64,000 bases of DNA from Flagellimonas hymeniacidonis (GTDB lineage: Bacteria; Bacteroidota; Bacteroidia; Flavobacteriales; Flavobacteriaceae). The notes beneath the pieces were generated by a model. The model saw nothing but the letters and a program-made list of their open reading frames with translations. It was not told the origin of the DNA and made no database searches. Numbering within the stretch: the first letter of the stretch is position 1; the number at the start of each line of letters is the position of its first letter. This document shows positions 8,506-17,761 of the stretch, piece after piece. Made by a program: the position numbers and the translations under genes. The stretch lies in the NCBI RefSeq assembly GCF_008040165.1, contig NZ_VRUR01000003.1:38721-102720 (forward strand). The letters are read 5' to 3'.

Positions 8506-9459
8506 ATGTCAGACGTTGTCGCGGTAGAAAACCTTGTCAAAAAACATCAAGACTTAAAAAATGAGATTGCCAAAATTATTGTTGGTCAAGAAAAGGTAAT
8601 TGAGCAGATACTACTATCTATCTATACTGGAGGACACTCTCTTTTAATAGGAGTTCCTGGTTTGGCAAAAACATTGATGGTAAATACCATTGCCCAAACC
8701 TTGGGTCTGGACTTTAAGCGGATTCAGTTTACCCCAGATTTAATGCCAAGTGATATTTTAGGAAGTGAAGTATTAGATCAAAACAGGAATTTCAAATTTA
8801 TAAAGGGTCCTGTATTTGGCAATATCATTTTGGCTGATGAAATTAATAGAACTCCCCCAAAGACTCAGGCAGCATTATTGGAAGCCATGCAAGAAAGGGC
8901 GGTAACTATTGCAGGTGTACAGCATAAGTTGGACATGCCATACTTTGTGCTTGCCACCCAAAACCCTATCGAACAAGAAGGAACATACCCGTTACCAGAG
9001 GCACAGTTGGACCGGTTTATGTTTGCCATTGAGTTAAAGTATCCCTCCATAGCTGAAGAAGTACAAGTGGTGAAATCGACCACTACGGATGAGGTAGCCC
9101 AAATAAATACCCTCTTCAATGCAGAGGAAATTATTGCCGTACAGCATTTAATTCGTAGAATTCCGGTTCCAGACAATGTCGTTGATTATGCTGTTAGGCT
9201 GGTTAATAAGACACGACCTGGTCTAGAAAATACTTCAGATTTTGTCAATAATTATGTGGATTGGGGAGCTGGACCAAGAGCTTCTCAAAACTTGGTGCTA
9301 GGCGCAAAGGCCCACGCCGCTGTCCATGGGAAGTTCTCTCCCGACATAGAAGATGTAAAAGCTGTTTCCATGGGAATTCTAAGACACAGGATTCTAAAAA
9401 ACTACAAAGCGGAAGCGGAGAACATCAATGAAGAAAATATTATTTCAGAATTGTTATAA
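8506..9459 (+). CDS. MoxR-family AAA+ ATPase
   Basis: A 317-aa MoxR-type AAA+ ATPase with Walker A GVPGLAKTL (K55, T56), Walker B LADEINR (D111, E112) and the family stretch ATQNPIEQEGTYPLPEAQLDRF containing sensor 1. MoxR proteins remodel or insert metal into partners that usually carry MIDAS/VWA domains, and in Bacteroidetes often head aerotolerance (bat) operons. Here no VWA gene follows: the next gene, aconitase, is 101 nt away with its own upstream AT-rich region. The partner must therefore be elsewhere. It is probably cotranscribed with surA (4-nt gap). Confidence 0.9.
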   Translation: MSDVVAVENLVKKHQDLKNEIAKIIVGQEKVIEQILLSIYTGGHSLLIGVPGLAKTLMVNTIAQTLGLDFKRIQFTPDLMPSDILGSEVLDQNRNFKFIKGPVFGNIILADEINRTPPKTQAALLEAMQERAVTIAGVQHKLDMPYFVLATQNPIEQEGTYPLPEAQLDRFMFAIELKYPSIAEEVQVVKSTTTDEVAQINTLFNAEEIIAVQHLIRRIPVPDNVVDYAVRLVNKTRPGLENTSDFVNNYVDWGAGPRASQNLVLGAKAHAAVHGKFSPDIEDVKAVSMGILRHRILKNYKAEAENINEENIISELL

Positions 9460-9560
9460 AAAGGACATCTTCACGACTTATTTAGGGTAATTCTAATTTC
9501 TAAATCGTACACATTTTAGTAAATTTACCGAATTACAAAAATCTTAAATCCAATTGTAGA

Positions 9561-11831
9561 ATGGCATTTGACATTGACATGATAAAAGGGGTTTACGCCT
9601 CAATGGGAGAGCGAATAGAAAAAGCTCGTGAATTAGTAGGAAGACCTTTAACCCTTTCAGAGAAAATATTATACTCACATTTATGGGAAGGAACGCCTTC
9701 CAAACAATTTTCAAGAGGTAAGGATTATGTTGATTTCGCCCCTGATAGAGTCGCTTGTCAAGATGCTACCGCGCAAATGGCCTTGCTACAGTTTATGCAT
9801 GCGGGAAAGCCAAAAGTGGCAGTCCCCACCACTGTACATTGTGATCACTTGATACAAGCTAAGGTCGATGCAAAAACAGATTTAAAACGTGCAAACGAAA
9901 CAAGCAATGAGGTTTTTGATTTTCTAGAGTCAGTTTCGAATAAATATGGTATTGGTTTTTGGAAACCAGGTGCAGGAATTATTCACCAAGTGGTCCTTGA
10001 AAACTATGCATTCCCTGGTGGAATGATGATCGGTACCGATTCCCATACTGTAAATGCTGGTGGTTTAGGAATGGTCGCCATTGGAGTTGGTGGAGCAGAT
10101 GCTGTTGATGTTATGGCCGGAATGGCTTGGGAATTAAAATTCCCCAAATTAATAGGCGTGAAGTTAACTGGAAAACTTTCTGGTTGGACTGCACCCAAGG
10201 ATGTAATCTTAAAAGTGGCGGATATTCTCACAGCTAAAGGGGGGACTGGCGCTATTATTGAATATTTTGGAGAGGGAGCAATATCAATGTCCTGTACTGG
10301 AAAAGGTACAATATGTAATATGGGTGCTGAGGTAGGAGCTACCACATCTACATTTGGATATGACGAGTCTATGGACCGTTATTTGCGCGCTACAGATAGA
10401 GTAGATGTTGCTGATGCAGCCTTAGAGGTTAAAGAACACCTTACCGCTGATGAGGAAGTGTATGCAAACCCGGAAGAATATTTTGATCAGTTGATAGAGA
10501 TTAATCTAGATACCTTGGAGCCCCATTTGAATGGACCTTTTACACCAGATTTATCTACCCCTATTTCTAAAATGAGCGAGGTGGCTAAAAAGAACGATTG
10601 GCCTTTGAATGTTGAAGTTGGTTTAATAGGATCTTGCACCAATTCTTCTTATGAAGATATCTCAAGAGCGGCTTCTTTGGCTAAGCAAGTTTCAGATAAA
10701 AACTTAAAAACAAAATCAAAATTCACGATAACTCCAGGTTCGGAGCAAGTGCGCTATACCATAGATAGAGATGGTTTTATTGACACTTTTAATTCCATTG
10801 GAGCTACGGTTTTTGCCAATGCATGTGGACCATGTATCGGAATGTGGGATCGTTATGGAGATAAAGCGGCAAATGGCCCAAGAAATACTATTGTTCATTC
10901 GTTTAATAGAAATTTTGCCAAACGTGCGGATGGAAACCCAAATACCCTGGCATTTGTAGGTTCCCCAGAGTTGGTAACAGCAATTGCTATTGCGGGTAGA
11001 TTGGATTTTAATCCAGTTACAGATAAGTTAATTAATGAAGATGGTGAAGAAGTAATGCTGGATGAACCAAGAGGATATGAATTGCCACCTGAGGGATTTG
11101 CAGTGGAAGACGCTGGTTTTATCGCCCCTTCAGAAGATGGTAGTGGAGTACAAGTAGCGGTTTCTCCTACATCTGAACGGCTACAGCTTTTAGAGCCTTT
11201 TGTACCGATCACTACAGAAAGCCTTCAAGGCGTAAAATTATTGATTAAGGCATTTGGAAAATGTACCACAGATCATATTTCTATGGCTGGACCTTGGTTA
11301 CGCTACAGAGGACATTTGGATAATATTGCCAACAATACCTTAATAGGAGCTGTAAATGCATTTAATAAGCAGACAAACTTTGTTAAAAATCAATTGACAG
11401 GGGAATACGGAGCCGTTCCAGATGCACAGCGTGCCTATAAAAAAGAAGGGATTAAGACCATTGTAATAGGCGATCATAATTATGGAGAAGGTTCTTCAAG
11501 AGAACATGCCGCAATGCAACCTAGACATTTGGGTGTTGCTGCTGTATTGGTGAAATCTTTTGCAAGAATTCATGAAACCAATTTAAAAAAGCAAGGAATG
11601 CTTGGTTTGACCTTTGCCAATGAAAATGATTATGACTTGATTCAGGAGGACGACACCTTCAATTTTATTGATATCGCTGACTTTGCCCCAGGGAAACAGT
11701 TGACTTTGGAAATTGTACATGCAGATGGCAGCACAGATACGATTATGGCGAACCATACCTATAATCAGTCGCAAATAGATTGGTTTAATGAAGGTTCTGC
11801 TTTAAACGTAATTAAGAAAGAGAATGCTTAA
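9561..11831 (+). CDS. acn: Aconitate hydratase (mitochondrial/AcnA-like type)
   Basis: TCA-cycle aconitase converting citrate to isocitrate through cis-aconitate with a [4Fe-4S] cluster. The 756-aa length and the ligands C359 (in [10 protein letters not shown]), C422 and C425 (in [11 protein letters not shown]) fall at almost the same numbers as in mitochondrial aconitase (C358, C421, C424). The swivel domain contains [15 protein letters not shown] near the C-terminus. It is not AcnB, which has a different domain order. It is monocistronic: a strong terminator lies 20 nt after the stop. TAAATTTA at 9520-9527 is a possible weak -7 element. Confidence 0.96.
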   Translation: MAFDIDMIKGVYASMGERIEKARELVGRPLTLSEKILYSHLWEGTPSKQFSRGKDYVDFAPDRVACQDATAQMALLQFMHAGKPKVAVPTTVHCDHLIQAKVDAKTDLKRANETSNEVFDFLESVSNKYGIGFWKPGAGIIHQVVLENYAFPGGMMIGTDSHTVNAGGLGMVAIGVGGADAVDVMAGMAWELKFPKLIGVKLTGKLSGWTAPKDVILKVADILTAKGGTGAIIEYFGEGAISMSCTGKGTICNMGAEVGATTSTFGYDESMDRYLRATDRVDVADAALEVKEHLTADEEVYANPEEYFDQLIEINLDTLEPHLNGPFTPDLSTPISKMSEVAKKNDWPLNVEVGLIGSCTNSSYEDISRAASLAKQVSDKNLKTKSKFTITPGSEQVRYTIDRDGFIDTFNSIGATVFANACGPCIGMWDRYGDKAANGPRNTIVHSFNRNFAKRADGNPNTLAFVGSPELVTAIAIAGRLDFNPVTDKLINEDGEEVMLDEPRGYELPPEGFAVEDAGFIAPSEDGSGVQVAVSPTSERLQLLEPFVPITTESLQGVKLLIKAFGKCTTDHISMAGPWLRYRGHLDNIANNTLIGAVNAFNKQTNFVKNQLTGEYGAVPDAQRAYKKEGIKTIVIGDHNYGEGSSREHAAMQPRHLGVAAVLVKSFARIHETNLKKQGMLGLTFANENDYDLIQEDDTFNFIDIADFAPGKQLTLEIVHADGSTDTIMANHTYNQSQIDWFNEGSALNVIKKENA

Positions 11832-11850
11832 CTAAGTTCCTAAAGAATTA

Positions 11851-11881
11851 AAAAACTCCTGATATTGCATCAGGAGTTTTT
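11851..11881 (+). terminator. Rho-independent terminator after acn
   Basis: Perfect 13-bp inverted repeat, AAAAACTCCTGAT (11851-11863) and ATCAGGAGTTTTT (11869-11881) with a 5-nt loop. It includes a T run on the + strand and starts 20 nt after the aconitase stop. Confidence 0.9.
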
Positions 11882-11903
11882 AGTTTAAACAAAATCAAAA
11901 GAA

Positions 11904-12464
11904 ATGAAAGTGAATAAAAAGACCATTTTAAACATTGCGGTGATGCTTTTTATCCTTTCATTCTTTGTGACCCCAATGGGACATTATGGTAAAATTCTCT
12001 TGAATAAATTGTTTTCATTTTCACCACCAGTGATTGAGGAAGCAAATAGAGAAAAAATTACCGACTACGATTGGAAGCTAAAAGATGCCGAGTGGAACTT
12101 TTTCAATTTTGAAAAGTCTAAAGGAAAGGTGGTTTTTATCAATCTTTGGGCGTCTTGGAGATTGCCTTGCGAAGCAGAGCTAGCTAGCGTTCAAAAAATG
12201 TATGACAAGTACCAAGGGAAAATGGATTTCTATATCATTACCAATGAAAATAGACCGCCTGTAGAAGCATTTATGAAAAAACATGGGTTTACTTTTCCTG
12301 TAACGTATTTGATTATTGGCGAAAAAACACCGATTAATCCAGATGAAGTTCCGTCATCATATCTCATAGATAAATCTGGAAACATTGTGATTTACAAGCA
12401 AAAAATTGCTGATTGGGCTACGTCAAAGGTATATAATCTTCTTGATACACTAATTGTGGAGTAA
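11904..12464 (+). CDS. TlpA-like thioredoxin-fold protein with degenerate active site
   Basis: Membrane-anchored periplasmic thioredoxin-fold protein of 186 aa, with one N-terminal membrane segment (about residues 8-24). The active-site region reads WASWRLPC: R86 replaces the first, nucleophilic cysteine of the WCxxC motif and only C89 remains. The cis-Pro region is retained as VPSSYLID. It is a tandem paralogue of the next gene: same length, same layout, and motif at identical numbering. Without C86 it cannot do normal thiol-disulfide exchange, so it may be a monothiol, binding or regulatory form, or a decaying duplicate. There is no frameshift, which argues that it is still selected. The two genes are 6 nt apart and cotranscribed. 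Confidence 0.85.
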   Translation: MKVNKKTILNIAVMLFILSFFVTPMGHYGKILLNKLFSFSPPVIEEANREKITDYDWKLKDAEWNFFNFEKSKGKVVFINLWASWRLPCEAELASVQKMYDKYQGKMDFYIITNENRPPVEAFMKKHGFTFPVTYLIIGEKTPINPDEVPSSYLIDKSGNIVIYKQKIADWATSKVYNLLDTLIVE

Positions 12465-12470
12465 TACCAT

Positions 12471-13031
12471 ATGAAACTTTCCAAAGATCAAATCAACAGT
12501 GCCATTTGGATACTGGTCATTCTAATTATCTTGTTCACTCCAATTGGTTTTCACCTTAAAGTGTTTGTGGGAAAGCTGTTCGCAGGTAATGCTGATGTTG
12601 TGGAGTTAAGTGAACAAAAAACACTTAAGAATTACAATTGGAATCTCGTTGATTTGAAAGGAAACGAACTGAATTTTGAATCGCAAAAAGATAAAGTAGT
12701 ATTTGTGAACTTTTGGGCTACTTGGTGCCCACCATGTATTGCAGAACTTCCAAGTTTAGTAAAATTACATAATGATTATGGCGATAAAGTGGCATTTTAC
12801 TTTGTAGCGAATGATGAAAAGACCAAGGTGACTACATTGCTTGAGAAAAAGAACTATCAATTACCAGTTTATTTTGAAATTTCTGAGACTCCGACACAGT
12901 TACAATCTAAAAGTATCCCTGCTACTTATATCATAAATAAATCTGGTAACATTGTAGTTGCGGAAAAGGGAGCAGCCAACTGGAACTCAGAAAGTACCAG
13001 AAACTTATTGGATAAACTTCTGTTGGAATAA
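12471..13031 (+). CDS. TlpA/ResA-family thiol-disulfide oxidoreductase
   Basis: A 186-aa TlpA/ResA-like protein: an N-terminal membrane anchor (about residues 10-25), then a periplasmic thioredoxin domain with the intact motif FWATWCPPC (C86, C89) and cis-Pro in SIPATYIIN. It probably acts as a reductant in the periplasm, for example in cytochrome or copper-site maturation, though the partner is not visible here. It is the second gene of a tandem pair with a paralogue that lacks C86. It is followed convergently by crtZ after 13 nt with no obvious terminator. Confidence 0.9.
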   Translation: MKLSKDQINSAIWILVILIILFTPIGFHLKVFVGKLFAGNADVVELSEQKTLKNYNWNLVDLKGNELNFESQKDKVVFVNFWATWCPPCIAELPSLVKLHNDYGDKVAFYFVANDEKTKVTTLLEKKNYQLPVYFEISETPTQLQSKSIPATYIINKSGNIVVAEKGAANWNSESTRNLLDKLLLE

Positions 13032-13044
13032 GAGCTGTACCGGT

Positions 13045-13494
13045 TTATTTTTTAAAATATTTGAACGGAACAAAAAGCATCCCAAAACATTCTCCATCCG
13101 CTTTTCCTAAATGTTTATGATGAATCTTGTGCGCACGTCGTACACCTCTTGCATACCAATTGTTGGCATTTCTAAATAGTTTAAAACGCTGGTGGATAAA
13201 AATATCATGAACAAAAAAATAGGCTATACCATAAGCTAAAATACCAAAGCCAAGAGGCCATCCGTACCAAAATTCTGTTTCGGCACCTAGATAAAAGCAG
13301 ACCATACTAACAATAGCGTAGAAAATAAAAAAGGCATCGTTTCTTTCAAACCAAGATTCATGGTCTTTTTTATGATGGTCTTTATGCAGACTCCATAAAA
13401 ACCCATGCATCACGTATTTATGCGTAAACCAGGCCATAAATTCCATTATGGAAAATGTTGCTAAAAAAATAAGAATCCAAAGGGCAATTTTCAT
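13045..13494 (-). CDS. crtZ: Beta-carotene hydroxylase CrtZ
   Basis: Integral-membrane non-heme di-iron hydroxylase that adds 3-hydroxyl groups to the beta-rings of beta-carotene, giving zeaxanthin. The 149-aa protein has the histidine clusters of the fatty-acid-hydroxylase superfamily: HKYVMHG and HKDHHKKDH near residues 26-43, HDIFIHQRF in the middle, and RRAHKIHHKHLG near the C-terminus. Hydrophobic segments lie between them. Last gene of the carotenoid operon; its start codon shares one nucleotide with the end of crtB. No lycopene cyclase gene is present in the window, so beta-carotene supply depends on a gene elsewhere. Confidence 0.92.
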   Translation of the reverse strand: MKIALWILIFLATFSIMEFMAWFTHKYVMHGFLWSLHKDHHKKDHESWFERNDAFFIFYAIVSMVCFYLGAETEFWYGWPLGFGILAYGIAYFFVHDIFIHQRFKLFRNANNWYARGVRRAHKIHHKHLGKADGECFGMLFVPFKYFKK

Positions 13495-14333
13495 TAGACC
13501 AACTGTAATTTATAGTTAAAATAGGATTGGGCCAAAAGTCCGAATTTTTGATAATTCGGTACTCGAATTCGAGAATTTTTTATTTCCAATGGTGGTGTGC
13601 TCTGCAATTTCTGAAGTAACTTATTATAATATTTATAAGCCGTGTAGACTCCAAACTTGGCTTGGTCGGGTAATTTCACTATTCCAGAATATCCCTTTGC
13701 AAAATCAGCTTTAATTTCATCCACAATTCTTTTCTTGGAGACTTCATCAAGTTCCATTAAGTTGGTATTGGGAAAATAGGTACGTTCCAGTACTTCGTAA
13801 TCTGCCTTTAAGTCCCTAAGAAAATTTACCTTTTGGAAAGCTGATCCTAAAGCCATTGCCGATTCTTTCAAATCTTCATATTTCTCCTTGTCCCCATTTA
13901 CGAATACACACAGACACATTAAGCCAACAACATCAGCTGAGCCGTAAATATATTCTTGGTATTCCTCATAGGTGTTGTACTTTTTCTTGGATAGATCCAT
14001 TCGCATACTTTTCATAAACGATTCCACTAAATGATGTGGAATATCGTATTTATGATAGGTATATTGAAAAGAGTTCAAAATTGGGTTAAGACTTATTTTA
14101 TTGGCGATTGCATCTTCCATAGCCTTTTCAAAATTTTCAAAAAGCTCCTTTTTATTATAATCGTGAAAAGTATCCACGATTTCATCTGCAAACCGGACAA
14201 ATCCATAAATATTATAAATATCCGCTCTTATGGAAGTGGCCAACATTTTTGTTGCCAACGAGAAAGAAGTACTGTAGGTTTCAGTAACAATTTTGCTACA
14301 GTTGTAGGATACGCTGTCAAAAATAGTTTTCAT
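13494..14333 (-). CDS. crtB: Phytoene synthase CrtB
   Basis: Joins two geranylgeranyl diphosphates into phytoene. This 279-aa squalene/phytoene synthase has both Mg-binding aspartate-rich motifs: D50-E-I-V-D54 in FADEIVDTFHD, and the second in VNFLRDLKADYEVLERTYFP. The opening FDSVSYNCSKIVTETYSTSFS is typical of the family. It lies between crtI (4-nt gap) and crtZ (1-nt overlap), so it is surely in the same transcript. Confidence 0.95.
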   Translation of the reverse strand: MKTIFDSVSYNCSKIVTETYSTSFSLATKMLATSIRADIYNIYGFVRFADEIVDTFHDYNKKELFENFEKAMEDAIANKISLNPILNSFQYTYHKYDIPHHLVESFMKSMRMDLSKKKYNTYEEYQEYIYGSADVVGLMCLCVFVNGDKEKYEDLKESAMALGSAFQKVNFLRDLKADYEVLERTYFPNTNLMELDEVSKKRIVDEIKADFAKGYSGIVKLPDQAKFGVYTAYKYYNKLLQKLQSTPPLEIKNSRIRVPNYQKFGLLAQSYFNYKLQLV

Positions 14334-14337
14334 GGTT

Positions 14338-15792
14338 TTAAATTTTTTGAATTATCAAATCAGAAACCAATTTTCCAGAAATTAAAGATGGAGGAACACC
14401 TGGGCCTGGAACGGTTAGCTGACCGGTAAAAAACAAATTTTTTACTTTGCTACTCTTGAGGTTGGGTCGTAAAAAGGCAGTTTGCCTAAGCGTATTTGCC
14501 ATACCATACGCATTGCCTTTGTATGAATTGTATTGTTCTATAAAGTCATTTACACAAAAGCTCTCTTTAAAGATAATAGAATTTTTGACATCTTGTTTAG
14601 TGCGTTTTACGAATCGGTCAATGACAATATCAAAATATTGGTCTCTTAATTCTGGGGTATCTTCAAGCCCAGGAGCTATAGGAACGAGAAAAAAACCTGT
14701 TTCAGCACCTTCTGGAGCCATTGAAGCATCTGTTACGGACGGAAAATTAGCATAAAACAATGGATTGCTTGGCCATTTTGGAGTGTCGTATATCTCCTGA
14801 GCGTGTTTTTCAAAATCGGTATCAAAAAAGAGATTGTGATGTTCTATGTTTTGCAGTTTCTTATTAAAGCCTACATAGAAGAGTAGAGAAGAAGGAGCGT
14901 ATGTTTTCTTGCTCCAATAATTTTCTGAATATTGTCTGTTCTCGCTATCCAATAATGTTTCGGAGTGGTGATAGTCTGCACCACTGACCACAATATCCGC
15001 GAGATGAGTTTTTGAGTTACTGTTAATTCCAGCTACTTTTCCGTTCTGCACTAAAATCTTGTTTACCGGGCTGTCTGTATGGATTTTGACGTTTAGCTCT
15101 TCTGCTAACCCACGCATGGCCTTTATGATTTCATACATGCCTCCTTTTGGATGCCATGTCCCCAATCCAAAATCAGCAAAGTTCATAAAGCTGTAAAAAG
15201 ATGGGGTTTTGCTAGGTTTGGCTCCCAAGAACAAGACAGGAAACTCTAGGGTTGATATTAATTTTGGGTTTTTGAATCGCTTTCGAACCTCATGACTTAT
15301 GGTCTTAAAAAATTGATCTACTCTAAGAATGGTTTCTTTGGTGACCAATTCCATAGGAGACAGACCAGGACGTAATACCACTTTATTTATGGCAATATCA
15401 TAGTTTTCCTGTGCTTTGTGTATAAAACTCTTTAGATGTGCAGCACTACCAGATTCAATTCGTTCAAATTCTTCACATATTTTTTCCATACAATCCCCAA
15501 TGGTAATAATATCATCATCAAAAAAGATTTGATATGCGGGATTAAGCTTATCTAGTTGGTAGTAATCAGAGGTCTTTTTTCCAAAATCGGCAAAGAATTT
15601 ATCAAAAATGTCGGGCATCCAGTACCAACTGGGCCCAATATCAAAGGTGAAACCATCTTTTATGAATTGTCTAGCTCTACCACCGACGGTATCATTTTTT
15701 TCAAAAATTTCTACATCAAAACCAGCTTTGGCCAAATAGCAAGAAGCAGATAGAGAGGAAAAACCTGAACCTATAATTATAATTTTTTTCAT
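14338..15792 (-). CDS. crtI: Phytoene desaturase CrtI
   Basis: FAD-dependent desaturase that converts phytoene to lycopene. The 484-aa protein starts with the dinucleotide-binding fold IIIGSGFSSLSASCYLAKAG (GxGxxS variant), then EIFEKNDTVGGRARQF. It ends with the family C-terminal FAD motif FFTGQLTVPGPGVPPSLISG. It is the first biosynthetic gene of the carotenoid operon, 20 nt downstream of the MerR/CarH-like regulator gene. Confidence 0.95.
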   Translation of the reverse strand: MKKIIIIGSGFSSLSASCYLAKAGFDVEIFEKNDTVGGRARQFIKDGFTFDIGPSWYWMPDIFDKFFADFGKKTSDYYQLDKLNPAYQIFFDDDIITIGDCMEKICEEFERIESGSAAHLKSFIHKAQENYDIAINKVVLRPGLSPMELVTKETILRVDQFFKTISHEVRKRFKNPKLISTLEFPVLFLGAKPSKTPSFYSFMNFADFGLGTWHPKGGMYEIIKAMRGLAEELNVKIHTDSPVNKILVQNGKVAGINSNSKTHLADIVVSGADYHHSETLLDSENRQYSENYWSKKTYAPSSLLFYVGFNKKLQNIEHHNLFFDTDFEKHAQEIYDTPKWPSNPLFYANFPSVTDASMAPEGAETGFFLVPIAPGLEDTPELRDQYFDIVIDRFVKRTKQDVKNSIIFKESFCVNDFIEQYNSYKGNAYGMANTLRQTAFLRPNLKSSKVKNLFFTGQLTVPGPGVPPSLISGKLVSDLIIQKI

Positions 15793-15812
15793 TTCGGTAA
15801 GTTGGGAGGGGA

Positions 15813-16712
15813 TTAAAGTACTTCGATCAGTTGTTCAATAGAATTAAAGGTTTTTATGGTGTTGGGAAGTTCGTTTTCAGAAATATACTGTATTTGATGC
15901 CCCAAAACAAAAAGCTTTGATTCACCAGAAGTGTTCAAGGTTTTGGAGAATTTATTGAAATACGTGGTCAATTCATCCTTTGTGGGTGAAACCGTAAAGT
16001 AAGAGATGAAATGCACATTGCTATAATATTTGAGCAAATCCGCTAGACTTTCAATGGGCATTGTCTGACCAAGGTAAATGGATTTGTATCCTCTGAGGGT
16101 AATTTCATAGTTTAGATATAAGAGTCCTAATTCATGGATTTCATTTTCAGGAAGAAAAAGCGCAAAGACCTTGTCCTTTTGTGTAGGCTCCCTCATTTGC
16201 AATTTCTCCGTATTAATGTAAATTTTTTGCTTGATTAAGTGTGTGATAAAATGTTCATGTGCAGGACTAATGGTATCTGTTTGCCATAACAAACCCAGCT
16301 CATTCAGCAAAGGAATAAACACTTCGTTGAAAATATCCCTAAACGATCTTTCCGATAATAAACTGCTGTAAGTATTTAGGAATAGGGTCTGATCAAAATT
16401 GATCATGGCAAGTTTAAACGCGTTTATAGCGTGATTTTTTTCACTATTGTTGGATACAATTTCCCTAACCATAACCGGTATTAAGGATTCTTCCAGTTTG
16501 GCAATTTTGGAAATTTTGTAACCGTTGTTGTAGAGTAAGGTAATGTTAAGAAGCTTTTGTAGGCTTACCAAACTATAAGTCCTAATGTTGGTGCTGGTTC
16601 TTTCCGGTGTGAACAGGTTATATCTTTTTTCCCATATCCGTATGGTATGCGCCTTAATCCCGGAGAGGTTTTCCATATCCCGAATGCTGAAGGACTTCTT
16701 TACATTGTTCAT
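15813..16712 (-). CDS. MerR-family regulator with B12-binding domain (CarH/LitR-like)
   Basis: A 299-aa transcription regulator built like the light sensor CarH. It has a MerR winged-helix domain (MENLSGIKAHTIRIWEKRYNLFTPERT, residues about 13-80), a helical B12-capping domain and a cobalamin-binding Rossmann domain. The capping domain has the W-x9-EH motif (W143, E153-H154), and the Rossmann domain has E191-x-H193-x-x-G196, a version of the DxHxxG loop that ligates cobalt. In CarH, adenosylcobalamin holds a DNA-bound tetramer in the dark and light breaks it, derepressing carotenoid genes. Heading crtI-crtB-crtZ, it is predicted to do the same here. The start is ATG 16712; the longer TTG start at 16736 falls in a -7 promoter element. 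Confidence 0.87.
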   Translation of the reverse strand: MNNVKKSFSIRDMENLSGIKAHTIRIWEKRYNLFTPERTSTNIRTYSLVSLQKLLNITLLYNNGYKISKIAKLEESLIPVMVREIVSNNSEKNHAINAFKLAMINFDQTLFLNTYSSLLSERSFRDIFNEVFIPLLNELGLLWQTDTISPAHEHFITHLIKQKIYINTEKLQMREPTQKDKVFALFLPENEIHELGLLYLNYEITLRGYKSIYLGQTMPIESLADLLKYYSNVHFISYFTVSPTKDELTTYFNKFSKTLNTSGESKLFVLGHQIQYISENELPNTIKTFNSIEQLIEVL

Positions 16713-16733
16713 CTTTTGTCTATAAACGTTAAA

Positions 16734-16741
16734 CAAATTTA
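16734..16741 (-). promoter_or_regulatory. -7 promoter element of the carotenoid operon
   Basis: Read on the minus strand this is TAAATTTG, a perfect match to TAnnTTTG, 21 nt before the regulator ATG at 16712. A TTG at the usual distance was not found, which would suit a regulated promoter. If the regulator is autoregulatory, its operator is expected here. Confidence 0.5.
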
Positions 16742-16862
16742 CAATTTAAATCATGCCAGCCTAATATATGAACACAAAATTTGCTAAGGTTTTAAGGAAA
16801 TGAATGAGTTTTTGAGGAAATTCAAGATAGTTTTTAACACTATCAATGAGGCACTGAATAGA

Positions 16863-16886
16863 AAAACCGCAAGTTAATGCGGTTTT
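16863..16886 (-). terminator. Terminator of tRNA-Leu
   Basis: Inverted repeat AAAACCGCA (16863-16871) and TGCGGTTTT (16878-16886) with a 6-nt loop. It lies 1 nt past the tRNA 3' end and gives a T run on the minus strand. Confidence 0.8.
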
Positions 16887-16887
16887 G

Positions 16888-16971
16888 TGCCCACGAGAAG
16901 ATTCGAACTTCCACGGGATTGCTCCCACTACCCCCTCAAGGTAGCGTGTCTACCAATTCCACCACGTGGGC
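16888..16971 (-). tRNA. tRNA-Leu (anticodon GAG)
   Basis: An 84-nt class II tRNA on the minus strand. Acceptor stem GCCCACG pairs with CGTGGGC, discriminator A. D-arm contains GGTGGAATTGGTAGACACGC. Anticodon stem CTACC/GGTAG encloses loop TTGAGGG with anticodon GAG. A long variable arm and a TTCGAAT T-loop follow. CCA is not encoded. GATATTTG at 16990-16997 (minus) is a likely near-consensus -7 element. Confidence 0.96.
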
Positions 16972-17041
16972 ATTTTTGGAATGTGCGGGCAAATATCGGT
17001 AAAAATTATATTGCAAACCAAGCAACTTTTGCAATGTATGA

Positions 17042-17758
17042 TCAGGTCAACAAATTACCAGCATCGTCCCATTCGGCAACAGTTCCTCTTGTGCTTTGAT
17101 CTACACATTTGGCCAACCATTCCTTATCATAAGAAACACCATGTTGCGCTAACACATCATCAGGAACACCGTTCCAAACATTAGGCATATTGCCTTTATA
17201 CCCCAGTTCTTCAATACCTATTTTGGTAGTGTAGAATCCTGTTAGGGTAAGATTTCGCATCAAGGAAAAAAACTGGACTTCCAATGGTCTCTCTTCTTCA
17301 GGAACAGAGGTATCTGGATATGCAATGGTGTCCAGAATTGATTTTTGCTGCTCTTCAGTAGCAGATTTGAAAGCACTATTGAAATCCGTATTGCATTTAT
17401 GATCGAGCCACATTAAACCCCCACGCAAAGGGACTTGTAGTTCGGGAATATCTTTTGACATAAATTCGATAAAATCTGGAACATTAGCATCTGTGGCAGC
17501 ATTTAAGCCATCACCCGGGGGTAGGATTAAATCGCAGAGAACTGCTATGGTATCCATTTCATGCTCATTAAAAAATGTCTGGCTTAGTAATTCTTGATCT
17601 AATTTTTTCTCTTTTGGTGTTCTCCCGTAGGCATGTGCTTTTTCCTCAATAAGCGAAGTATCAGCTACTTCTGTTGGCTTTGGATTACATCCATGAACTG
17701 CCAATCCACTGGCTACACCACCAAGTAAAATTGATTTTAAACTTTTTCTTCTGTCCAT
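17042..17758 (-). CDS. Gluconate 2-dehydrogenase subunit 3-like (Tat 'hitch-hiker' small subunit)
   Basis: A 238-aa small subunit of an FAD-dependent GMC dehydrogenase (gluconate 2-dehydrogenase subunit 3 family). The N-terminus MDRRKSLKSILLGGVASGLAVHGC has a twin-arginine core (RRKSLK) and a hydrophobic stretch ending in Cys, so it is predicted to be exported by Tat and perhaps lipid-anchored. The family region covers NEHEMDTIAVLCDLILPPGD to the C-terminus. In FAD-glucose dehydrogenase complexes this subunit carries the folded catalytic subunit out through Tat. It is encoded 3 nt downstream of the GMC gene, as expected for partners. Confidence 0.85.
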   Translation of the reverse strand: MDRRKSLKSILLGGVASGLAVHGCNPKPTEVADTSLIEEKAHAYGRTPKEKKLDQELLSQTFFNEHEMDTIAVLCDLILPPGDGLNAATDANVPDFIEFMSKDIPELQVPLRGGLMWLDHKCNTDFNSAFKSATEEQQKSILDTIAYPDTSVPEEERPLEVQFFSLMRNLTLTGFYTTKIGIEELGYKGNMPNVWNGVPDDVLAQHGVSYDKEWLAKCVDQSTRGTVAEWDDAGNLLT

Positions 17759-17761
17759 GTT

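Noticed and set aside
8506..9459. Start of a bat/aerotolerance operon
   Set aside because: MoxR is present, but the expected DUF58 and VWA genes do not follow; aconitase does.
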